Assembly (NCBI RefSeq): GCF_029338235.1
Contig: NZ_CP119785.1
Coordinates: 496,001 to 560,000 of the forward strand
DNA from: Haloarcula rara
GTDB taxonomy: Archaea; Halobacteriota; Halobacteria; Halobacteriales; Haloarculaceae
Reading direction: 5' to 3'
Length of the DNA: 64,000 bases
Both the position numbers and the translations under genes were made by a program. Below are positions 33,650 to 42,672 of the stretch, in pieces; the first letter of the stretch is position 1; the number at the start of each line of letters is the position of its first letter. The notes beneath the pieces were generated by a model, which was not told the origin of the DNA, did not search any database, and worked only from the letters and a program-made list of their open reading frames with translations.

Positions 33650-35170
33650 ATGAACCGAAGTGCAACCCTTGTGTTGCTCATGCTTGTCGTGGTCTCTGGA
33701 ATAGCCACACCCGTGGCTGCTCAGGAGACTGACTCGACAGTTGTAGTCGCGACGGGCGACTCAACGTCGGCGTTACTCACCGCGAACGCGATCGCGGATG
33801 AACACGGCTACTCAGTTGTTCGAGCTCCGTCGTCTGGAGTCGAAGCAAGTACCGTCCAAACGCTGAAAGAACGTGACGTAGATCGAGCGATCGTCGTCGG
33901 CACCCAAACCGACACGGTCGCCGATGGTCTCGAAGACCTGGGGCTCAATGTCCAGGAGGTAGACTCAACTGACACTCCGAGTACCTCCTACATTGCGTCC
34001 ATTCGGTATTGGGACTCGAGTTCTACTGCGTTCGTTGTCGCAAACAATACGACCGACCACCGGAAGGTCGGCGTCGCGCTGAGCGACGAAACAGTGTCTG
34101 CGCCGGTGCTTTCTGCCGACCTTGATGACGGAGACATCGAAGCCGTACTCGATTCACTCGGCGTGAACACAGTGTACGTCTCGCCAAACGTGGACACCTC
34201 AACACGGGATGCACTCAGTTCGTACACTGTTCAGGAAACAGTCGAAGGCGTTAACCTCAGTAACTCGCTCCAATCCGTCTCCGGTGGCTTTGCAGACGGA
34301 ACCTCCGACGTTGCAGTGACGACGTCGGATCACGTCCTCGATGCCACCCAGTTCGGAGTTCAGAACGCGACTGTGTTGGTCGCGGAGAACGAGTCGGCAC
34401 TGGGTTCTCCTGTACGTACGAGCCTCACTGGAACTTCCAATGCGTACGCGTTCGATGTCGACGAGTCATTGATCACTTCGGAGACCACCGCGAACGTGTC
34501 CTCGATCGAGAGTCACTATGACCTTCGGTCGAGTCTCTACGCTGCGGCGTACCCCTACCCCGTGATGGTCTCCGACGTGGAGTCGGGTGAGGAGACGAGT
34601 GTCACGATAACGAACATCGGCTTCGCTTCTGTTCCAGAGGTCGACGGATCCACTGTCACCGCGACGTGGTCCGGGATGATCATCAGTAGCGATCCTGCCG
34701 GAGTGCAGGAGGGCGACGAACACACGGTGACGTTCAACCAGAGCTTCGCTCCAGGGGCGTCGACTGTTGTTACCCTCAACGCCGAGCAGGTCGACAACGG
34801 TGGTCATCCGACGTTCGATTACTACGGGACGTCGCCGGATGGTGAGGGACTCCTGGGACTCGGATCCGAGGTTGGATTCAATCCGTTGGGTTCCGGTGCG
34901 CCAGTCTGGCAAGTCGCGTTAGTGGCGGGAGCGATCGGAATCGTCGTTATCGGAGTAATAGCATGGGCACGGAATCGGTCCTCCTCGACGACGAGGAGTG
35001 GAACGTTCAGAGCAAGTAGTGGGATCCTCCCGGTCGCTCGATCTGACCTCCGAATTGTTGCGGGGTTGATCGCACTCGGGATGATCGTCTATCCAGAGCC
35101 AATCTCCAGTCTGAGCGGTGGAGTGGCGCTGGTCACCTTGCTCCTCAGCTACGCATTCAACGATGAATAA
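33650..35170 (+). CDS. Secreted CWB2/S-layer-like surface protein with C-terminal membrane anchor
   Basis: A 506-residue surface protein. Residues 1-25 are a signal peptide (LVLLMLVVVSGIATPVAA). The ectodomain has repeats of the cell-wall-binding-2 type (VVVATGDSTSALLTANAIAD; VDRAIVVGTQTDTVADGLED). Near the C-terminus are a membrane helix (VALVAGAIGIVVIGVIAWAR) and a second pair of hydrophobic segments. It opens a block of seven membrane or secreted genes and its stop overlaps the next start by 8 bp. In such elements surface proteins mediate attachment or vesicle formation; that is inference. Confidence 0.7.
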   Translation: MNRSATLVLLMLVVVSGIATPVAAQETDSTVVVATGDSTSALLTANAIADEHGYSVVRAPSSGVEASTVQTLKERDVDRAIVVGTQTDTVADGLEDLGLNVQEVDSTDTPSTSYIASIRYWDSSSTAFVVANNTTDHRKVGVALSDETVSAPVLSADLDDGDIEAVLDSLGVNTVYVSPNVDTSTRDALSSYTVQETVEGVNLSNSLQSVSGGFADGTSDVAVTTSDHVLDATQFGVQNATVLVAENESALGSPVRTSLTGTSNAYAFDVDESLITSETTANVSSIESHYDLRSSLYAAAYPYPVMVSDVESGEETSVTITNIGFASVPEVDGSTVTATWSGMIISSDPAGVQEGDEHTVTFNQSFAPGASTVVTLNAEQVDNGGHPTFDYYGTSPDGEGLLGLGSEVGFNPLGSGAPVWQVALVAGAIGIVVIGVIAWARNRSSSTTRSGTFRASSGILPVARSDLRIVAGLIALGMIVYPEPISSLSGGVALVTLLLSYAFNDE

Positions 35171-36494
35171 GAGAATACTGGCGGCACTCATAGCCGTCAT
35201 GGTAGTCGGGTCAGCCTTCGGTGGACTTGCTGCTGCTTCGCAGACGCAGGCCATCGACGGGCAGACTACAAGTACCGCTGATCAAGTGAACTATACGGAA
35301 CTGCAGGAAGGAAGTGAAGTCGAGAATGTCACCATACGGATGACGGAGAGCCAGTCTGTGTCGGCAGATGGCTCCGTCTTCTTCTCGACGAACGTGACTC
35401 CGGCCGACGTGACGGTTAATTCATCCAGTGGGTCGGGAACAGCCTCGGTGAACGTCGTCGATGACGGGTACTACGTCAACGAGACGGGTGGCTCGTCTTC
35501 GGTGACTATCGATGCCCACGACGTTATGTTCAACGTGAGCGATAACGTCTCCACCACTGGCTCCGTCGCTGACGCGATCAACGTCTCCGATGGTGCCGGA
35601 ATGGAGAATCGAACCGAGCTGGTCTCCGACGACGATGACTCGGAAGTCCACGACTTCCGAGTCCGAACGGACGACCAGAACGACCACCTCATGACGGACA
35701 TCTCCGTCGATAACGGTGAGTTCAACGAGACCACTGGCGAGTACGTTCCGAACGAGACCGGGAACGCCACGTTCACCGTTGAGGTTACGCGAGATAACAC
35801 CACCTACGAGAGTCTCGACTTCGAAGACCACTCGGTCATTGTCTCCTTCGATAAGTCCGGCTTCACGGATATCGACGAAACCACGAACGAGAGTGCCGGT
35901 GTCCTCGAACTGTCGAGTGACGGCGTCGGTGACTTCCTCGATGACGGTGACGAAGACAAGGGGTACAAGTACAACCTCGTGGAGGCGAACAACACGACTC
36001 GAACTCACACCCTGACCTTCACTACGACCGTCGAGAACGCCAACGAGAACAAGTCGGTCGTCGTCGAGTCCGTCCACGATCCGAAGGGCGGCGTCGAGGC
36101 TGACACGAACGTCAGCTACGCACTGAACAACGCCGGAACGGCCAACCAGCTGATCGGGATCCCGCTCTCCGGTGGCCTCCTGGTCACTCTCCTCGGTGGT
36201 CTCGTCGCCGTCCTCGCCGTCGGTGCCGTTGTAATCGGTCGCGACGGATCCTCTTCGATGGCTGGCTTCGGTGCCTACAGTGGTATGGGGATGAGTGCTC
36301 TCGTCCTCGGTGGCGGTATCGTCGGCCTGACGATGGTGGCCGACTACGTCCTCGAAGGGTTCACCTTCTGGTCGAGTATCGTGGTCGACGGACTGGGTCT
36401 CCCCGGATTCACCCCACTCGTCCTCGGAATTGTGCTCTCAATCGGTGGTGCTGCACTCACCTACAAGAAGAGCGACTCAACCGACCTGATGTAA
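35163..36494 (+). CDS. Secreted Thr/Asn-rich glycoprotein-like protein with C-terminal membrane helices
   Basis: A 443-residue protein with signal peptide (MNKRILAALIAVMVVGSAFG), an acidic ectodomain rich in N-x-S/T sites, and three hydrophobic segments after residue 330 (GGLLVTLLGGLVAVLAVGAV, a second near 385 and a third near 415). Start at 35,163 is preferred because it opens directly into the signal peptide. No enzyme motif. Similar in layout to haloviral and vesicle surface proteins. Confidence 0.65.
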   Translation: MNKRILAALIAVMVVGSAFGGLAAASQTQAIDGQTTSTADQVNYTELQEGSEVENVTIRMTESQSVSADGSVFFSTNVTPADVTVNSSSGSGTASVNVVDDGYYVNETGGSSSVTIDAHDVMFNVSDNVSTTGSVADAINVSDGAGMENRTELVSDDDDSEVHDFRVRTDDQNDHLMTDISVDNGEFNETTGEYVPNETGNATFTVEVTRDNTTYESLDFEDHSVIVSFDKSGFTDIDETTNESAGVLELSSDGVGDFLDDGDEDKGYKYNLVEANNTTRTHTLTFTTTVENANENKSVVVESVHDPKGGVEADTNVSYALNNAGTANQLIGIPLSGGLLVTLLGGLVAVLAVGAVVIGRDGSSSMAGFGAYSGMGMSALVLGGGIVGLTMVADYVLEGFTFWSSIVVDGLGLPGFTPLVLGIVLSIGGAALTYKKSDSTDLM

Positions 36495-36495
36495 A

Positions 36496-37002
36496 ATGGC
36501 ACTGAGAAACGCACTCCCGAACCCGCTGGAATGGCCAGGGCAACTCAGCTACGATGGGGAGAACCTTTACCAATGGTTCGCGGCAGCATCAGTGTCGTTG
36601 GGGTCGATGGGAGCGACTGCGATGTTCGCCCTCTCGATGCTAACCTTCGCTCAGCTGAGCTTCGCCAACTTCGTCTACGAGTTGACCTTCCCGTCAAGCG
36701 TGCCAGTAGTTGGTGGAGTTCTAGTCTTCCCATTCTTGACGCTGATGGGAGGGGTTGTGGCAGTGCCAATCGCCTTCGGGATGATCAACATCGCTACGGA
36801 GAAGTCGGGACTCTACGACGACGCCAACGGGATGATGGTGTTTAGCGCGTTAACCCTGATCATCGCTGGAACCCAGACCGCCTTCGACTTCTCGGAGCTC
36901 CTACTGAGTGTGCTCCTCTCGGTTGGTGTGGTCTACCTCGGACTCTACGTCGCGAGGGTCGTGAACATCGGTCGTCGAAACATCGGATCGTCCGCTAACT
37001 GA
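36496..37002 (+). CDS. Four-pass membrane protein, 168 aa
   Basis: Hydrophobic segments around residues 35-58, 68-95, 112-128 and 132-152 (for example MGATAMFALSMLTFAQLSFA). Starts one base after the previous stop, so almost certainly coexpressed with the 443-aa glycoprotein-like protein. Function unknown; a partner of the surface proteins is likely. Confidence 0.6.
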   Translation: MALRNALPNPLEWPGQLSYDGENLYQWFAAASVSLGSMGATAMFALSMLTFAQLSFANFVYELTFPSSVPVVGGVLVFPFLTLMGGVVAVPIAFGMINIATEKSGLYDDANGMMVFSALTLIIAGTQTAFDFSELLLSVLLSVGVVYLGLYVARVVNIGRRNIGSSAN

Positions 37003-37109
37003 ACCCCTACCTCTGAGCCGTGTCACAGCGGCCAGAGGCATCGCTACAATGAACCCTAGCCCGCCCCCGAACCAAGACTGGACGCCCGTGAGCCGGTGGT
37101 GAGACCCGA

Positions 37110-39704
37110 ATGAAGAAGCTCGTGACCGTCGCCCTCGTACTCGCGATGGTTAGTAGTCTCGCCGTCGCTGCGACAGTGCAACAATCCTACGGTGATGGAC
37201 CAGCGCACTCGACCGAGTGGTCCCAGTCCTCGTATTCCGGCGACCTCGAACAGGACGACTACAACGGAACGAAATCAGATATCGCCCTCCGGTTCAACGA
37301 CGAAACGACGAGTGAGGGTGGCTTCGGTGACGTAACCAATGGTGACGGTGACCTCTCGACGGATCAGTCTTCTATTTCACTCAAGCGTGGTCCATCTTCG
37401 GGAGACCGAACTGGACTAGGGAGTGAAATCCCCGAATCACGACAGGTACCCGGTTCAGCCTATGCTGACGGGAATATGTGGTATCTGGGAGACGAGTTGT
37501 GGAAATACGAGGGCACCGGAGACCCACCAGGTTACTTCGGAAGTTGTGATATCGCGTCCAACATTCCGGGACAACCTCGTGGGCTCGCCAAGAATGATGG
37601 ATTCAGTGGCGGCGAGGTGATTATCCATGGACGAGACGTCGTTGCCGAGACGAGTAATTTCTACGTATACGATTACAGCAGTTGCAGCCAAGATAACATT
37701 GCGACCTTTTCTGGTGCTGGAACTAATCGTGGAATGGCTCCCCATGAGTCCAACACTGACCATGTGTATGTGATTAATGGAAATCAGAATGAAATTGTAG
37801 AACTTGACCTTGCTAATGGCGACTACGTTTCACGTTTAGATATTCCTGGTGGCAAACAACGTGGTCTCGATATCAAGCAATGGCCTGACGGAACGGTGTG
37901 GTTCATCATCTCCTACGATGGTGGGAATGGTGAAGAAGAGATACAGATAATCGAGAAGTCGTCAAGGGACGTCGTTCGAACCTTCACCTCCGGAAATGGA
38001 GAATCATACGCGGCACTGTGGAACGATCACCCGAACGAACAGCGGATATTCACGACGGACAGCAATAATGAACTCACTGGAGTAACGCCAGTTAACCTCT
38101 GGGCTGGTGATGGTGAGGGGAAAGCTCGCTACGAACGAACGCTCACGAACGATTCCGAAATCACGAATCACGACCTGAAAGGAATCTCCTGGTCTGGTGA
38201 GGCGCCGAGTGCGTTCAAAGGGTCGAGTGGTCGTATCGAACTTCAAGCAGAGAACAAGAACGGCAAGTGGGAGACTCTCGATTCCTACGGCGCTGGCTAC
38301 GGGTCGTTCTCGAATACGGTGAATCTCGGATCGGATTATGATTTCGTCGAGTCTATCGACTATCGCGTCGTCCTCACCGACAACTACAAAATCCGAGGAG
38401 GGAGTGCGAATCCGAAAGTCACCGACGTCTCTTGGGATTACGAGTACTACGACGACTCGGGAACCGTTTCCTCCACGACTGTCAATGCTGGGAGTGTTCA
38501 ATCGTTCGAGAACTTGACCTTCAACGGGACGCCCGGTGGGGAAGATATCGATGTCACCGTCTTGGATAAGAACGGGAACGTCGAGTATTCCAAGACTGGT
38601 GTCAAACCGAACGCTACACTCGATCTCTCGTCGGTGAGTGCCGATTACTCGACCGAGAACGTCGAGGTTCTATTCGACCTCAGCACGGGAGGCTTTAGAA
38701 CGCCAAAGCTGTCCGGGTATGACCTGAACTACCAGAGCTACGTCGAGCCACCACCGAACATCACTTCATCGTCGGCAACTGTAGCCGACCGAGAGACGAC
38801 GGAGACCCAGGTCCAGACGGTCATCGGCTCGAAGGACACGTACACGATAGAGAACGTGAACCAAACGGTTGGTGAAGTTCGGTGGTACGTCGACGACACT
38901 CTCGTCAAGAACGAGTCCGTCTCCGAGTCTGGTCCCTACTCCTATACCCACACCTTCGAAAAAGCCGGAGACCACACCGTGGTCGGTGTCGTCGAGAACA
39001 CGACCTCCAACACGGTCGATGACCAGCAGTGGGATGTCACCTCGAATAAGGTCGCAATCCAGGGCAAGGGGTCCTACTCCACGTCGAGCCAGTTCTTCAC
39101 GACGACTCAGACGTTCAAAGCCGTCTCTGATGATTCGATAGAATACCGATTGGAATACAACGAGTCGATAGTCGAGTTGACCTCCGGGAAGGAATCGGGG
39201 ACTGTCACGTCAGGTGGCTCGGTCACCTGGGATTTCTCCGTGAAGCAAGAGAACTACACGGGCCAACCGATCACCGTCGTTGCCTCCTATGGTGGCACCG
39301 AGGTCAAGAAGCCCATCACCGTCTCCAGCGTTCGGAGTAGTGGCTTCATTCTGGGTAGTGGTGATAGCCTGACCTTCTTCACTAACACGTGGTCCTCGTT
39401 CCTTCCCTTCGGTGATGATCCCGGTGTCTATATCCTCATACAGGGAATCCTCGGGACGGGTCTCTTCGCTGCACTGTGGCTACACCACCTGGGAATCGCG
39501 TGGCTGCCGGACGTCATATTCGTAAAGCGACTTTACGAATTGCCGTTCTGGACGAAGCTCCTCGTCTCGATAGACGGAGCGCTCCTCATAACCGGACTCG
39601 GACTGGTGCCGTGGGGAGTCCTGTTGGTGGGTCTCTCCGGTGTGATCTGGTGGCGATGGCTCCGTGGTGGGTTCTCGTTGACGAGGGTGGTGAGTAGTAT
39701 ATGA
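37110..39704 (+). CDS. Large secreted protein with beta-propeller-like domain and C-terminal membrane helices
   Basis: An 864-residue protein. Residues 1-21 are a signal peptide (VTVALVLAMVSSLAVAA). Residues about 120-350 have blade-like repeats (ADGNMWYLGDELWKYEG; DHVYVINGNQNEIVELDLAN; DGTVWFIISYDGGNGEEEIQ), suggesting a beta-propeller. Further on come Ig-like or PKD-like strands (TYTIENVNQTVGEVRWYVDD) and then three hydrophobic segments after residue 765. Many N-x-S/T sites. It overlaps the next gene by 4 bp. A host-binding or membrane-shaping role is possible, unproven. Confidence 0.7.
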   Translation: MKKLVTVALVLAMVSSLAVAATVQQSYGDGPAHSTEWSQSSYSGDLEQDDYNGTKSDIALRFNDETTSEGGFGDVTNGDGDLSTDQSSISLKRGPSSGDRTGLGSEIPESRQVPGSAYADGNMWYLGDELWKYEGTGDPPGYFGSCDIASNIPGQPRGLAKNDGFSGGEVIIHGRDVVAETSNFYVYDYSSCSQDNIATFSGAGTNRGMAPHESNTDHVYVINGNQNEIVELDLANGDYVSRLDIPGGKQRGLDIKQWPDGTVWFIISYDGGNGEEEIQIIEKSSRDVVRTFTSGNGESYAALWNDHPNEQRIFTTDSNNELTGVTPVNLWAGDGEGKARYERTLTNDSEITNHDLKGISWSGEAPSAFKGSSGRIELQAENKNGKWETLDSYGAGYGSFSNTVNLGSDYDFVESIDYRVVLTDNYKIRGGSANPKVTDVSWDYEYYDDSGTVSSTTVNAGSVQSFENLTFNGTPGGEDIDVTVLDKNGNVEYSKTGVKPNATLDLSSVSADYSTENVEVLFDLSTGGFRTPKLSGYDLNYQSYVEPPPNITSSSATVADRETTETQVQTVIGSKDTYTIENVNQTVGEVRWYVDDTLVKNESVSESGPYSYTHTFEKAGDHTVVGVVENTTSNTVDDQQWDVTSNKVAIQGKGSYSTSSQFFTTTQTFKAVSDDSIEYRLEYNESIVELTSGKESGTVTSGGSVTWDFSVKQENYTGQPITVVASYGGTEVKKPITVSSVRSSGFILGSGDSLTFFTNTWSSFLPFGDDPGVYILIQGILGTGLFAALWLHHLGIAWLPDVIFVKRLYELPFWTKLLVSIDGALLITGLGLVPWGVLLVGLSGVIWWRWLRGGFSLTRVVSSI

Positions 39705-40828
39705 TCGTCCTCGGTCTGTGTGTCCTCCTCTTCGCGCTGTTCTTCGTGGCGATGGACACACCGTTGGATGATGGCTATCACGTCCAGAAAGTCCGGTCGG
39801 CGCTTCGCTACGAAGAACGGTACATCTTCTACGGGTCGGCACTCCTCACCTTCCCGCTCGTGTGGCTCGGGAATAACATCATCGAGCCGTTCTGGGTCTT
39901 CGACTCGGTGATATTCGGAAACTTCCGGCTCACCTACGTCGTCGGAATCCTCTTCGCGATATTCCTCGGACCACTGTGGATACGAACCTTACAGAACGCG
40001 AGTGGTCGGAAGACCCAGCTCATTCGAAGTGGTGGGATCTTCCTCGCTGCAACACTGGGTATCGGACTCGGTGGTGCAACCCTCATCGGAATTCACCCGA
40101 ATATGGCCGCCATCGATGAGAACTTTGGTTATTATCTCACGGTCGCGTTCTCCGGTATCCAACAACACCAAGCAGTCCTCGGTCTCTCCATCCCGATCTT
40201 GGAATCGCCATTGAGGAATCTTCGTGAGCAACTCGGTCCGGCCATCCGCTACACGTGGGACATCTACGTGAATAATGCTGAGATCACAGTCTTCGGTGGC
40301 TCTTTCGCCTTTATCGGTGGACTCGTAGGAGGACTTGGGATTCCGCTTGCGATGATTGGTGGGGTGAAGATTGGGTTGATACTCGCCGCGTATCTCGGAT
40401 TGTTCCTTCGCTATGTGATTACGACGGGGAACCCGCTATTCGGACCGTTCATCGCCTTCGGAGCAGCGATCTCACTCCATACGATCCCGGAAGTATTGGC
40501 GACTGTGTCTGCCCAGACGGGGATGGGTGTAGCTGGGATGGGATCGACGAAAGGATCGGATCGAGCCTGGCTTGGGGCGAAGATTGTCCTTGTGTCAGTG
40601 GTGGGCTTCCTCGGATTCGCCTCCTTCATCGAGGTCTTCCTGAGTCCTGTGTTGGCCGAACCGTTGATTGGGTATCTCACCGTCAGCGGAGAGATCGTTC
40701 CCTACAATATGGGTCTGGGTCGCTATCTAGTGGCAGCCGGCTCGACGCTCGTCGCCTTTGTAGTGGCTGGTGAAGTCTCTATCAGGAGCGTCCGAACTAC
40801 CGTAGGACTGTTGGAGGACTACGTATGA
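39701..40828 (+). CDS. Polytopic membrane protein, 375 aa
   Basis: About nine hydrophobic segments (for example IVLGLCVLLFALFFVAMDTP at the start and GGLVGGLGIPLAMIGGVKIG near residue 210). The 4-bp overlap with the propeller-like gene and an ATGA overlap with the following microprotein show one operon. The fold somewhat recalls stage II sporulation M / DUF95 proteins (HTIPEVLATVSAQTG contains the buried Pro-Glu common there), weak. Possible membrane scaffold. Confidence 0.6.
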   Translation: MIVLGLCVLLFALFFVAMDTPLDDGYHVQKVRSALRYEERYIFYGSALLTFPLVWLGNNIIEPFWVFDSVIFGNFRLTYVVGILFAIFLGPLWIRTLQNASGRKTQLIRSGGIFLAATLGIGLGGATLIGIHPNMAAIDENFGYYLTVAFSGIQQHQAVLGLSIPILESPLRNLREQLGPAIRYTWDIYVNNAEITVFGGSFAFIGGLVGGLGIPLAMIGGVKIGLILAAYLGLFLRYVITTGNPLFGPFIAFGAAISLHTIPEVLATVSAQTGMGVAGMGSTKGSDRAWLGAKIVLVSVVGFLGFASFIEVFLSPVLAEPLIGYLTVSGEIVPYNMGLGRYLVAAGSTLVAFVVAGEVSIRSVRTTVGLLEDYV

Positions 40829-40920
40829 ACGGTGGAGACGTCGTCTCCGGGATGGATGGGTGTTCGGGATGTGACTACCCCTATACCCCGGCACTGTGGA
40901 AGCCACCACCAATGTTCTGA
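40825..40920 (+). CDS. Microprotein with CxxC, 31 aa
   Basis: ATGA overlap with the membrane gene opens MNGGDVVSGMDGCSGCDYPY and a stop at 40,918. The Pro-rich tail and CSGC pair resemble the other tiny cysteine proteins in the element (58.3-60.2 kb). Translation is plausible because of coupling but unproven. Confidence 0.45.
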   Translation: MNGGDVVSGMDGCSGCDYPYTPALWKPPPMF

Positions 40921-40928
40921 TTATAAAT

Positions 40929-40950
40929 CTAGTTACGCCCCCGTAACTAC
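40929..40950. promoter_or_regulatory. Element palindrome, copy 2
   Basis: Same AGTTACG-CCCC-CGTAACT core as copy 1, here between the microprotein and the LamG-like gene, 46 bp before that gene's ATG and next to ATTATAAAT. A similar ATTATAAAT lies near 44,861 and 61,680. Confidence 0.85.
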
Positions 40951-40995
40951 ATTCCAGAAATGTCAGCTAAGTAACACAAGAACCTACAATAAACT

Positions 40996-42672
40996 ATGAA
41001 ACGCACAGTGGCAACGCTGCTCGCAGGCCTGATGGTCCTCTCGGTTTTGGGGCCATTGGCGTCGATGCCTGTCGCGGCAGCAAGCACGGAAGACGCATGG
41101 AATAACTCGACTGATTGGGATAGTCTCCAAGACGAATCTGGTGTCGTTCACGAATCTGTTGGAGACCGAAGTGCCAGCAGTGTCCAGATCGGGAATCCGT
41201 CAGACGACACGGATCTCGTCTCCTACTACACCATGGACGAGGATTCGGGAACACTCACGGATACCCAAGGACTCGCTTCTGGTTCGACTGCTGGAGTGAG
41301 TTACGACGAGAACGGAGTCTACTCTACCTCGGCACTCGGTGTATCGAGTACCGATAAGAGCGAGATTAATATCACGGACGTCAACGAGCATAACTTCGGG
41401 AACTCGTCGTTCACCGTCTCTATCTGGATCAAGACGACGAACACGACCGGAAAGACGACCATCATCGAGAAGCGTGACCCCGGTGGAACGTGGAACGGCT
41501 GGTCGCTCTGGAAGAACGAAGAAGAGCAAGGTGGTCTCGTCTTCGACGTCGTCGGTACTGATTCGGCAAAATTGACTTGGGACACTGATGCCTACGCAGA
41601 TGGGAATTATCACCTCCTCACCGCCGTCTACGACGACCCGAATGACGAGACTCGCCTCTACATGGACGGCGAGCTGAAGAACACCACCAGTGCAACGCCC
41701 GGTGACTTCGGCGTTAGAGAGAAGACGACTATCGGATATCGAACTGGACCGGATTATCCCAATGAGAAGGCTCAGTACTTCGATGGGAATGTCGATGAGG
41801 TCCAGTTCTACAACAAAGTGATGAATCAGCAGGAGATAGAGAACCTGTCCGACACAACTGGGGATATCACGACTCAGCCCAAGTCAACCTCACTTCTCCA
41901 GAAAGATCAAGTCGTTCTGGGAGATGTCGACGCCCAGCTCAACGGTGGAACCACGAACGTCGTCGTTGAATCCGATCCTGACAGTGACGGAACCTACGAG
42001 GAAACGAGTAATTCGATATCTCTCAACGACTCCGCCACCGAGTACCACGTCTCTGGATTCTCCCAAGCGAGTAATTCCTTCCGAGTGAGCGCCGACATGT
42101 CCGGAACGGTTTCCGAAGTCCCAGTCTTGAGTGGTGTTGGGGTGGCAAAGGAGCCGGTCTCCGGGATTCACGTTGGGGTCAAGTATAGGGTCAACAGTAA
42201 CTCACCGATTGATCGATTCAACGCTATCGGAGAACAGAAAGAGATCAGTGACAACTTCTCTATCGAGACTTCCCAAGAGTCGAATCTAACGGTGCACGCC
42301 TTCGAGACGAGTAATCAGACGGTGACGAACTTCACTGTTGACCAACCGTCCGGAACGATGGAGGTGACGATAGGGGGACTGGTTGCTGGCGAAGATTACC
42401 AGATCCAACAGGACGGTGAGAACTACACGACTCTCACGGCGAACTCCACTGGTGAGATAGCTGTCACCAAAGACTCCAACTGGTCCGAACACACGTTCAA
42501 AGTAACGGCTCTGAGTGGCACGTCTGATGATGACCCAGACACTACACTACTCCCGACTGATGACCCACGATTCGAAATATTCGGTGTGGTACTCAACCCG
42601 CTCTTCGTGGTTCTGGGTACGGTGGCCGCTGTAGTTGTTGGTCTAGTCGCGATTCGGATCAGGAGGGAATAG
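40996..42672 (+). CDS. Secreted LamG/concanavalin-like domain protein with membrane anchor
   Basis: A 558-residue protein. Signal peptide within residues 1-30 (LLAGLMVLSVLGPLASMPVA). Residues about 72-280 form a LamG-like jelly roll (DLVSYYTMDEDSGTLTDTQG; SFTVSIWIKTTNTTGKTTII; VDEVQFYNKVMNQQEIENL), a carbohydrate-binding fold. Strand-rich domains follow and a single C-terminal membrane helix (FVVLGTVAAVVVGLVAIRI). The stop touches the start of the phosphoesterase gene. Likely binds host surface glycans. Confidence 0.78.
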   Translation: MKRTVATLLAGLMVLSVLGPLASMPVAAASTEDAWNNSTDWDSLQDESGVVHESVGDRSASSVQIGNPSDDTDLVSYYTMDEDSGTLTDTQGLASGSTAGVSYDENGVYSTSALGVSSTDKSEINITDVNEHNFGNSSFTVSIWIKTTNTTGKTTIIEKRDPGGTWNGWSLWKNEEEQGGLVFDVVGTDSAKLTWDTDAYADGNYHLLTAVYDDPNDETRLYMDGELKNTTSATPGDFGVREKTTIGYRTGPDYPNEKAQYFDGNVDEVQFYNKVMNQQEIENLSDTTGDITTQPKSTSLLQKDQVVLGDVDAQLNGGTTNVVVESDPDSDGTYEETSNSISLNDSATEYHVSGFSQASNSFRVSADMSGTVSEVPVLSGVGVAKEPVSGIHVGVKYRVNSNSPIDRFNAIGEQKEISDNFSIETSQESNLTVHAFETSNQTVTNFTVDQPSGTMEVTIGGLVAGEDYQIQQDGENYTTLTANSTGEIAVTKDSNWSEHTFKVTALSGTSDDDPDTTLLPTDDPRFEIFGVVLNPLFVVLGTVAAVVVGLVAIRIRRE